Positions 8,737 through 16,099 of a stretch of 64,000 nt of DNA are shown here, one piece after another. The DNA is from Maridesulfovibrio sp050916235 (GTDB taxonomy: Bacteria > Desulfobacterota > Desulfovibrionia > Desulfovibrionales > Desulfovibrionaceae). The stretch covers positions 310,001 through 374,000 of the forward strand of contig NZ_CP104854.1 of NCBI RefSeq assembly GCF_050916235.1, written 5' to 3'. Both the position numbers and the translations under genes were made by a program. Below the pieces are notes generated by a model. It had not been told where the DNA came from. It saw only the letters and a list, made by a program, of their open reading frames with translations, and searched no databases. The first letter of the stretch is position 1; each line of letters starts with the position of its first letter.

Positions 8737-10449
8737 TTAGAAGAGTCCGGGGTAAATTACGAATGTCATTGCAGTAGCGATCACGCCTACAATTGCGCCG
8801 TACAGGAGGAAGGGCCATACGGTACGCTTGAGGATCTGACCTTCCATACCGGAGAGGCCAACAACTGCGCTTGCTGCAACGATGTTGTGGATACAAATCA
8901 TGTTACCCATCGCACCACCGACAGCCTGAGCTGCTACGATGATCTGGTGAGGCATGTTCAAGCTGGAAGCAACACCCCACTGGAATTCAGCGAAGAGCAG
9001 GTCGGATACAGTGTTGGAGCCGGTGATGAAGGAACCGAGACCACCAACAAAGGATGCTACAACAGGCCAGGTCTGACCGGCAAGACCGGATACGGCTTCT
9101 GCCAGAGCCAGAGGCATGGACAGGTAACCGTTGGGGTTCAGAGCGGCATCTGCGATACCGGAACCGCGGAAGATGGAAACCAGAGCTACGGAGAAGAACA
9201 GTGCGATAGTGGGGTTCTTCATTTTAGCGAAAGCTTCTTTCCATGCCTTTGCAGCCTTGTCGCCGGGCATCTTGTGGATGAAGATGGTCAGCAGAGCAAC
9301 GAGGGAGAAAGGAATGGTACCGGGCAGGTACAGGTAAGCGATGGATGCGTTAACACTCTTGAAGCCGAGGATGGACTTGAAGGGAATGGATACGCCTGCA
9401 AGCATGCCTTTGAGGCCGAGATCAGGAATACGGGTTACAACCAGGATGAGGCCGATAAGAACATAGGGGGTCCATGCACGAACCTGGCTCATGTGAGCCT
9501 TGAATTCACCGGTGTTTTCAGCGGAAACAGAACCGGTCCATTCGGAATCCCAGGAAGAAGCAGGACCGAAATCCCAGGTTTTTTCAGGTACGCAGAAACC
9601 TTTCTTTGCACCGACGACAGCTATACCAAGACCGATAAGACCACCGATGAGGGAAGGAAACTCGGGGCCGACAAACCATGCGGTGAACATGTAGGGAACT
9701 GCAAATGCGGTAGATGCGAAGAGAGAGAATTTCCATGCGCCGAAACCTTCGCTCCAGCTCTTGTTCTGACCGAAGAAACGGGTCATGAAGCCGAGCATGA
9801 AGATGGGAAGGATGTAGATCATGGGCAGGTGCATAATGGTGGACCACTGGCCGATAATCGCGTTGAAAGCTTCCATGGAGTGAAAGTTCAGACCGGGGGC
9901 TGCGGAAGCCACTGCTGCGTCAACAAGACCGGTCAGGAATTTCATACCGAGAATAATGGGGGTACCAACTGCGCCGAAGGTTACAGGGAAGGAGTTGAAT
10001 ACCAGACACATTACAACAGCACAGAGAGGGGGGAATCCGAGGCTGAGGAGCAGCGGAGCTGCCAGAGCTGCGGGAGTACCGAAACCTGCAGCACCTTCAA
10101 TGAATGCTGCGAACAGGTAACCGATGATCAGAACCTGTACACGACGGTCACGGCTGATGTTCTGGAATCCGTACTGGATGGTTTCCATACCACCACTGTA
10201 TTGCAGGGTGTAAAGAATGATGATTGCACCGAATACGATGATAAGAATACCGACAGCGGTAATGATGCCCTGTACGGTAAGTGCTGCAACATAAGCTGCG
10301 GGCAGGTTCCAGACGGCGATTGCACCGGCAACAGCGGAAAGCCATGCAACGGGCATAGCTTTAGTTGCGGGCCAGCGCATGCCGACCATCAGCACGAGAG
10401 CCAGAACGATTGGGATGAGGGCTACAATAGCCAGAATTCCTACAGACAT
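8737..10449 (-). CDS. lctP: L-lactate permease (LctP/LldP family)
   Basis: A 570-residue, strongly hydrophobic inner-membrane protein with at least 12 membrane-spanning stretches, typical in length for the LctP family. Conserved glycine-rich blocks include AAFIEGAAGFGTPAALAAP near 112-130 and the FVGGLGSFITGSNT region near 470. It imports lactate in symport with protons or sodium. AAGGAGG precedes the ATG. It sits between PFOR and the dehydrogenase genes, as DVU3026 does, so the operon encodes both uptake and oxidation. Glycolate transport is also known in the family. Confidence 0.96.
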   Translation of the reverse strand: MSVGILAIVALIPIVLALVLMVGMRWPATKAMPVAWLSAVAGAIAVWNLPAAYVAALTVQGIITAVGILIIVFGAIIILYTLQYSGGMETIQYGFQNISRDRRVQVLIIGYLFAAFIEGAAGFGTPAALAAPLLLSLGFPPLCAVVMCLVFNSFPVTFGAVGTPIILGMKFLTGLVDAAVASAAPGLNFHSMEAFNAIIGQWSTIMHLPMIYILPIFMLGFMTRFFGQNKSWSEGFGAWKFSLFASTAFAVPYMFTAWFVGPEFPSLIGGLIGLGIAVVGAKKGFCVPEKTWDFGPASSWDSEWTGSVSAENTGEFKAHMSQVRAWTPYVLIGLILVVTRIPDLGLKGMLAGVSIPFKSILGFKSVNASIAYLYLPGTIPFSLVALLTIFIHKMPGDKAAKAWKEAFAKMKNPTIALFFSVALVSIFRGSGIADAALNPNGYLSMPLALAEAVSGLAGQTWPVVASFVGGLGSFITGSNTVSDLLFAEFQWGVASSLNMPHQIIVAAQAVGGAMGNMICIHNIVAASAVVGLSGMEGQILKRTVWPFLLYGAIVGVIATAMTFVIYPGLF

Positions 10450-10625
10450 GTTTCCTCCTTAAAAAGAAAAGAATCACTGATTGTTTCGCCGCACTCTGAT
10501 GAAAACTGTTTCACCATACCACATAAGTACGACTTAGGCTCAACTTTTTTTGGAGTCAGTTGACAACGACTCCCCTCCCCTCTTTCCGCATTGCGGATCA
10601 CCTTCTATCCGCAGTAAGGGGTGTC

Positions 10626-10658
10626 CGGGGCGGGCCCCCTGTGAAAGGCCCTGCCCCG
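10626..10658 (-). repeat. GC-rich hairpin between PFOR and permease genes
   Basis: CGGGGC-GGGCC pairs with GGCCC-U-GCCCCG, 11 pairs with a single bulged base and a 10-base loop. No U-tract follows on the minus strand. It lies just after the PFOR stop in a 223-base spacer that otherwise holds only the permease ribosome-binding site. Confidence 0.55.
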
Positions 10659-10672
10659 AACGGCGGGTGGTG

Positions 10673-13600
10673 CTATTTGCTTTCGCTGTAATCAGCGTCA
10701 GCCATGTATTTCAAGATTTCGTACCTGTCGTTATAATCTTTTTCGATTTTAGCGCGGTACTCTTTGGAGACTTCAGGATTGATGCGCTCCAGCAGGCCGA
10801 AACGGTTTTCACCTGCGAGGAATTCCTGCATGGTTCCGTCGGGAGCCTTGGACTCCAGAACGAAGGGATTCTTACCTTCTTCTGTGAGCATGGGGTTGAA
10901 GCGATAGAGCGGCCAGTAACCGGAATCAACTGCAAGCTTCATTTCGAGCTGGGTCTTGCCCATACCCTTTCTGATGCCCTGGTTGATGCAGGGTGCGTAG
11001 CAGATTACCAGAGAAGGACCGGGGTAAGCTTCTGCTTCCTGAATGGCCTTCATGAACTGCTGCTTGTTGGCACCCATGGATACGGATGCAACGTAAACGT
11101 AGCCGTAGCTCATCATCATGCGGCCGAGGTCTTTCTTGCCGGTGTTCTTGCCGCCTGCAGCAAACTTGGCGATGGAACCGAGCGGGGTTGCCTTGGAGGA
11201 CTGACCGCCGGTGTTGGAGTACACTTCGGTATCCATTACCAGGATGTTGATGTCGCGACCGGAAGCGAGAACATGGTCAACACCGCCGAAGCCGATGTCG
11301 TATGCCCATCCGTCACCACCGAATACCCAGAGGGATTTTTTGGTGAAGAGGTCTTCCATTTCGGCAATTTCAGCCAGCAGTTCGGTCTGAGGAACGGAGT
11401 AGATGCCGTCGATGACTTTCTGTCCGTATTCCTGAGAAAGAGCTGCGTTATCTTTATTTTCCAGCCATGCCTTCATGTCAGCTTCGAGCTCGGCGGGAAC
11501 GCCTGCTTCAACAGCTTCGGTCACGAGGTCAGCCAGTTTTGCACGACGGTGGGAGATACCCATTTCGATACCGTAGCCGAACTCAGCTGCGTCTTCGAAG
11601 AGGGAGTTGCCCCAAGAAGGACCGTGGCCGTTCTTGTTGGTGCAGTAAGGAGTGGTAGGAGCGGATGCACCCCAGATGGAGGAACAACCGGTTGCGTTGG
11701 CGATGATCATACGTTCGCCGAAGAGCTGGGTGAGAACTTTAACGTAGGGGGTTTCACCACAGCCGGAACATGCACCGGAGAACTCCATCAGCGGACGCTG
11801 GAACTGGGAACCCTTTACGGTAGTTCTGCTCATGATGGCATCCTTTTCAGGAATGGTCAGAGCAAAATCAAGGTTGGGAACTTCAGTGGGAGTCTGAGTT
11901 GCAATGGGCTTCATAACCAGGGCGGACTCTTTGGCGGGGCAGATATCTGCGCAGTTACCGCAGCCGAGGCAGTCCTGGGTGTAGACCTGCATGCGATACT
12001 TGAGGCCGGCAACTTCCTTGCCCTTTGCATCGACGGTCTTGAAGGTTTCGGGAGCATTCGCCAGTTCTTCATCAGTAAGAAGTACGGGACGGATAGCAGC
12101 GTGAGGACATACAAATGCACACTGGTTGCACTGGATACAGTTCTCGGGCAGCCATTCGGGAACGTTGATAGCAACGCCGCGCTTTTCATACTGAGAGGTG
12201 GAAAGAGGGAAGAGGCCGTCAGGCTCAAATGCGGAAACAGGCAGGTTGTCGCCTTTCTGAGCCAGGATGGGACGGACTACATCGGAGATGAATTCCGGAA
12301 CATCAGATACGGCCGCTTCGTCTTCAGTGAGGTTTTTCCAAGATTCGGGAACTTTAATCTCAACGAGATTTTCAATGGCCTGGTCAACAGCAGCCTCGTT
12401 CATGTTAACGATCTTGTCGCCCTTCTTGCCGTATGCCTTCTTGATGGAATCCTTCAGGTAGGCAACTGCATCTTCAAAGGGAATAACGTCAGCAAGCTTG
12501 AAGAACGCAGTCTGCATAACCATGTTGATGCGGCCGCCAAGACCTACTGCTGCAGCGATCTTGACCGCGTCAATGGTGTAGAACTTGAGGTTCTTTTCAG
12601 CGATGGTGCGGCGCAGGGAAGCAGGAAGTTCCTTTTCCATGTCTTCTGCGGACCAGGGTGAGTTGATCAGGAAAGTACCGCCTTCCTTGATGCCTTCCAG
12701 CAGATCGTACTGATGCACGTAGCTGGAGTTGTGGCAGGCAATGAAGTCTGCGCTGGTCACCAGGTAGGTGGACTGAATGGGTTTGTGACCGAAACGCAGG
12801 TGGGACATGGTGATACCGCCGGACTTCTTGGAGTCGTAAGCGAAGTACCCCTGTGCGTACATGTCAGTCTTGTCACCGATGATTTTGATGGCCTGCTTGT
12901 TTGCACCGACAGTACCGTCAGCACCGAGACCCCAGAACTTACACTGAACTGTGCCTTCAGGGGTGGTATCCATTTCGGGACCTACTTCAAGGGAAGTAAA
13001 GGTAACGTCGTCTTCGATACCAACGTTGAAGTGGTTCTTGGGACCGGCAACTTTCATATTATCGAACACGGCCTTAACCATGTTGGGGCGGAATTCCTTG
13101 GAACCGAGGCCGTAACGACCGGCGGTAACAACGGGATTCATGCCGCTTTCCATGAATGCGGTGCAAACATCCTGGTACAGGGGATCGCCGAGGGAGCCGG
13201 GCTCTTTGGTGCGGTCCAGTACGGTGATGTTGGTGGTGGATGCGGGCAGAACTTTGAGGAAGTGATCGGTAAGGAAGGGGCGGTACAGACGTACTTTGAT
13301 AAGACCCACTTTCTCGCCTGCGGCAACGAGTTTGTTGACGACTTCTTCGATACATTCACAACCGGAACCCATGGCAACGATTACTCTTTCAGCTTCTTCG
13401 TGACCTACGTAGTCGAAGGGCTTGTAGTAACGGCCGGTCAGGTCACCGACTTTCTTCATGCAGCTTACTACTACACCGGGGAGCTGGTTGTAGTAGGAGT
13501 TTGCTGCTTCACGGGCCTGATAGTAAATATCGGGGTTCTGAGCGGTACCGCGGATGCAGGGATTTTCGGGGTTCATTCCTCTTGCGCGGAAAGCTGCAAT

Positions 13601-14197
13601 AGCATCCCAGTCAACCAGAGTCTTGATGTCTTCGTAATCGATGACTTCGATTTTCTGGATTTCGTGAGAAGAACGGAAACCGTCGAAGAAGTGCATGAAA
13701 GGTACGCTGGATTCAATTGCAGCGAGGTGGGAAATCAGTGCGATATCCATGCATTCCTGAACGGAGCTGGAAGCCAGCATTGCAAAACCGGTCTGGCGGC
13801 AGGCCATTACATCCTGGTGATCACCGAAGATAGAAAGTGCCTGTGCAGCGATAGCACGGGCGGAAACATGAAAAACTCCGGGAAGAAGTTCACCGGAGAT
13901 TTTGTACATGTTGGGGATCATGAGCAGGAGGCCCTGGGATGCAGTGTAGGTAGAAGTAAGTGCACCAGCAGCAAGAGCACCGTGAACAGCACCGGCAGCA
14001 CCGGCTTCAGACTGAAGCTGTTTTACGTTGAGTACCTGACCGAAGATGTTTTTACGGCCCTGCGCTGCCCACTCTTCTGCAACTTCACCCATGGTGGATG
14101 AAGGAGTGATGGGATAGATGGCTGCAGTATCGCTCATTGCATAGGAAATGTGAGCGGTAGCTGTGTTACCATCCATAGTTTTCATGTTCTTAGCCAT
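10673..14197 (-). CDS. nifJ: Pyruvate:ferredoxin oxidoreductase, single-chain
   Basis: A 1174-residue homodimer-type PFOR. It converts pyruvate, CoA and oxidised ferredoxin to acetyl-CoA, CO2 and reduced ferredoxin. The N-terminal domain has YPITPSSTMGE at 23-33. Two 4Fe-4S motifs, CIQCNQCAFVCP and CLGCGNCADICP, lie near residues 687-755. The C-terminal TPP domain carries CSGCGETPY near 809 and the FGGDGWAYDIGFGG block. It is full length for the family and comparable with the Desulfovibrio enzyme. AAGGAG precedes the ATG. It is the first gene after the sigma-54-type promoter and equals DVU3025 in order. Confidence 0.98.
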   Translation of the reverse strand: MAKNMKTMDGNTATAHISYAMSDTAAIYPITPSSTMGEVAEEWAAQGRKNIFGQVLNVKQLQSEAGAAGAVHGALAAGALTSTYTASQGLLLMIPNMYKISGELLPGVFHVSARAIAAQALSIFGDHQDVMACRQTGFAMLASSSVQECMDIALISHLAAIESSVPFMHFFDGFRSSHEIQKIEVIDYEDIKTLVDWDAIAAFRARGMNPENPCIRGTAQNPDIYYQAREAANSYYNQLPGVVVSCMKKVGDLTGRYYKPFDYVGHEEAERVIVAMGSGCECIEEVVNKLVAAGEKVGLIKVRLYRPFLTDHFLKVLPASTTNITVLDRTKEPGSLGDPLYQDVCTAFMESGMNPVVTAGRYGLGSKEFRPNMVKAVFDNMKVAGPKNHFNVGIEDDVTFTSLEVGPEMDTTPEGTVQCKFWGLGADGTVGANKQAIKIIGDKTDMYAQGYFAYDSKKSGGITMSHLRFGHKPIQSTYLVTSADFIACHNSSYVHQYDLLEGIKEGGTFLINSPWSAEDMEKELPASLRRTIAEKNLKFYTIDAVKIAAAVGLGGRINMVMQTAFFKLADVIPFEDAVAYLKDSIKKAYGKKGDKIVNMNEAAVDQAIENLVEIKVPESWKNLTEDEAAVSDVPEFISDVVRPILAQKGDNLPVSAFEPDGLFPLSTSQYEKRGVAINVPEWLPENCIQCNQCAFVCPHAAIRPVLLTDEELANAPETFKTVDAKGKEVAGLKYRMQVYTQDCLGCGNCADICPAKESALVMKPIATQTPTEVPNLDFALTIPEKDAIMSRTTVKGSQFQRPLMEFSGACSGCGETPYVKVLTQLFGERMIIANATGCSSIWGASAPTTPYCTNKNGHGPSWGNSLFEDAAEFGYGIEMGISHRRAKLADLVTEAVEAGVPAELEADMKAWLENKDNAALSQEYGQKVIDGIYSVPQTELLAEIAEMEDLFTKKSLWVFGGDGWAYDIGFGGVDHVLASGRDINILVMDTEVYSNTGGQSSKATPLGSIAKFAAGGKNTGKKDLGRMMMSYGYVYVASVSMGANKQQFMKAIQEAEAYPGPSLVICYAPCINQGIRKGMGKTQLEMKLAVDSGYWPLYRFNPMLTEEGKNPFVLESKAPDGTMQEFLAGENRFGLLERINPEVSKEYRAKIEKDYNDRYEILKYMADADYSESK

Positions 14198-14247
14198 TAA
14201 GTAAGCTCCTTAAGAGATTTTAATGATAACCTCACCGAGTAAGAAAA

Positions 14248-14284
14248 AACCTTGCGAAGCCAATCGGAACCCTGGTGCAAGGTT
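14248..14284 (-). terminator. Attenuator-like intrinsic terminator in the PFOR operon leader
   Basis: AACCTTGC pairs perfectly with GCAAGGTT, with a smaller CCA/TGG inner pairing. On the minus strand a run of six T residues (two within the stem) follows. It lies between the predicted sigma-54 start point (about 14296) and the PFOR ATG at 14197. No gene upstream needs a terminator here, because the regulator gene has its own at 14521-14550. It is therefore a candidate leader attenuator. The stem is only moderately stable. Confidence 0.5.
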
Positions 14285-14306
14285 GAACACTCATGCAGCC
14301 CTACAT

Positions 14307-14323
14307 ATCAATTAGCGTGCCAA
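14307..14323 (-). promoter_or_regulatory. Sigma-54-type (-24/-12) promoter for the lactate operon
   Basis: On the minus strand the sequence reads TTGGCACGCTAATTGAT. This matches the consensus YTGGCACGrNNNTTGCW, with the invariant GG and the -12 doublet 10 bases apart, except that the -12 doublet is GA rather than GC. The divergently organised partner needed for activation, a sigma-54 response regulator, is encoded just upstream. The equivalent D. vulgaris operon is reported to be sigma-54 dependent. The transcript would start near 14296, leaving a leader of about 100 bases. Confidence 0.65.
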
Positions 14324-14377
14324 GAAAGGGACTGGACATAAAACCACACTTATTCAGCTAGTTACAAGCTAAACCTG

Positions 14378-14391
14378 TACATGAGTATGTA
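14378..14391. promoter_or_regulatory. Inverted repeat upstream of the sigma-54 promoter, possible activator site
   Basis: TACAT-GAGT-ATGTA forms 5-base perfect arms about 60 bases upstream of the -24 element. The rest of the 432-base gap between PFOR and the regulator gene holds the promoter, the leader hairpin and the regulator's terminator. An enhancer site for the response regulator is expected here, but the arms are short and this assignment is a guess. Confidence 0.3.
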
Positions 14392-14520
14392 AACACTCTC
14401 GCTCTGTCTTAAATTTAGGACTGTCATGAACGACTTGAAATGGCCTTTGAGCCGTTACTATTTTGCAACAAACGCCATAAAGCCGCGTCAACCCACAACC
14501 CCGTTCATTATAACAATAAA

Positions 14521-14550
14521 AGGCTCTGTCCAAATTTTCGGACAGAGCCT
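14521..14550 (-). terminator. Intrinsic terminator of the response regulator gene
   Basis: AGGCTCTGTCC pairs perfectly with GGACAGAGCCT around an 8-base loop. It is followed on the minus strand by TTTATTGTT. It lies 80 bases after the regulator stop codon and separates the two-component operon from the PFOR operon. Confidence 0.8.
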
Positions 14551-14629
14551 AGTCTGAAAAACAAGACCGATTATTTAATCAGTCAGAATCTTTGTTAAAT
14601 ATCTGTAAGGCGCTCCATCGCTCTAAGCA

Positions 14630-16099
14630 CTAGTCCTTGATTTCATGCTTCTTAAGCAATGCGTAAAAATGGGAACGAGAAAGGCCTGAAACCTTCAGTA
14701 TTTCAGCCACATCACCAGGATAGCGGGTCTGTAATTCCTCAAGATACCGCTTCTCTGCCATGCCTTTGAATATCTTCAGCGAAGGTAAATCACCACTGTA
14801 AAGAGTAGAAAAAGCCGAAGAGAGTGCAGGTTGAAGTTCAGCCGACGGACTGTCCGTTTTTTCAGACACAGTAGACACCTGCTTATCCAGGACATCGGAC
14901 CCCCCTGTCCTGCCCTTTTTACGCAGGTTGGACTGAGCCATCTTGATTCGCAGCGCATCTGAAAGGTGCATACCGTAAATGGTGTTCCCGGCTCCGGCTG
15001 CTACAAAAGCCTGCTCCACAACATTGAAGAGCTGGCGCACGTTACCGGGCCAGTCGTAGTTGTTAAGCACATCATAAAAATCAGAGCTGGCAACCTTTGG
15101 GGGAACCTTGTACCGATCACTCAGGCGCGAAAGGTGGAAGTTGGTAAGTTCCCTGATATCCCCTTCCCTGTCCCGCAGGGCCGGCAGATGGATATGGATA
15201 GTCTGGATACGGTACAAAAGATCCTGCCGGAACTCTCCCCGCTTGACCATGGCCTCAAGGTCACGGTTGGTAGCGGCTATCAGCCGGAAATCACTTTTGA
15301 ATTCCCTGTTTTCCCCGACCGGCCTATAAGTGCGTTCCTGCAGCACGCGTAAAAAGGACTTCTGCACAGCCAAGGGCATCTCCCCTACTTCATCAAGGAA
15401 GAGTGTTCCTTTATCAGCCAGAGGGATAAGCCCCTTGCGGTCCGCCTGTGCACCGGTGAAGGCCCCACGCTTGTGCCCGAAGAGAGTGCTCTCCACCAGC
15501 GTTTCCGTAAGGGAGGCACAGTCAACCACTACAAAATTATTGTCTGCACGCTTTGAATTGTCATGGATGGTACGGGCAAACAGCTCTTTTCCTGTTCCGG
15601 TCTCCCCATTTACCAGCACGTTGGCGTCAGATCCCGAGGCATGAGCCACAAGATCATACGAGCTTTTAATCTCAACACTTCTGCCGACGATGTTATCCAG
15701 ATTAAGGGCCACGCACTGGGCCTTGTTCTGTTTTTCATTGTGAAACTCCAGTGCCCTGCGCATGGAAAGGGAAATCTGCTTGATCGAAGAGGGCTTCACA
15801 AGAAAATCCCAGGCTCCGCCCTGAATGGCCAGCTCGGCACCGTCAGCATCTCCCTTGCCGGTCAGGATAATCACCTCCGGAGCCCCGGAAGAATCCTTTA
15901 CACGCTGCAGGTAATCCAGGCCGTTACCATCCGGCAGTGAAATATCGAGAAAAACCACATCAAAATCGCCACCGCTGACCTTGGAAAGGCCGTCCTTCAG
16001 GTTATAAGCACTGACTCCTTCATGCCCGGCACGCGCAATAAGGCTTTCAATAGTCTCACAGACCTGAACATCATCATCAATTATCAGGATTTTACCCAT
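14630..16099 (-). CDS. Sigma-54-dependent response regulator controlling lactate utilisation (NtrC family)
   Basis: 489 residues. The receiver domain at 1-115 has the phosphoacceptor Asp52 in FLDISLPDG and Lys102. The AAA+ domain at about 135-370 has Walker A GETGTGKE at 165-172, the sigma-54-contact loop GAFTGA at 212-217, and Walker B GTLFLDE near 231. A Fis-type helix-turn-helix lies at the C-terminus (about 445-489). All parts needed to activate sigma-54 are present. Its start overlaps the end of the sensor kinase gene by 8 bases, so they are a cognate pair. The D. vulgaris equivalent, DVU3023, has been mapped to lactate-operon targets. The same role is inferred here from position. Confidence 0.93.
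   Translation of the reverse strand: MGKILIIDDDVQVCETIESLIARAGHEGVSAYNLKDGLSKVSGGDFDVVFLDISLPDGNGLDYLQRVKDSSGAPEVIILTGKGDADGAELAIQGGAWDFLVKPSSIKQISLSMRRALEFHNEKQNKAQCVALNLDNIVGRSVEIKSSYDLVAHASGSDANVLVNGETGTGKELFARTIHDNSKRADNNFVVVDCASLTETLVESTLFGHKRGAFTGAQADRKGLIPLADKGTLFLDEVGEMPLAVQKSFLRVLQERTYRPVGENREFKSDFRLIAATNRDLEAMVKRGEFRQDLLYRIQTIHIHLPALRDREGDIRELTNFHLSRLSDRYKVPPKVASSDFYDVLNNYDWPGNVRQLFNVVEQAFVAAGAGNTIYGMHLSDALRIKMAQSNLRKKGRTGGSDVLDKQVSTVSEKTDSPSAELQPALSSAFSTLYSGDLPSLKIFKGMAEKRYLEELQTRYPGDVAEILKVSGLSRSHFYALLKKHEIKD

Noticed and set aside
8887..10563. A 558-codon open frame on the plus strand opposite the lactate permease
   Set aside because: Antisense shadow of a hydrophobic protein: the translation is highly polar with many Cys, Gly and Asn, and there is no ribosome-binding site or family motif.
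10550..12661. A 703-codon open frame on the plus strand opposite PFOR
   Set aside because: It lies wholly antisense to the PFOR gene plus the downstream spacer, and its product is Cys/Gly/Val-rich with no domain. It reflects codon bias of the real minus-strand gene.
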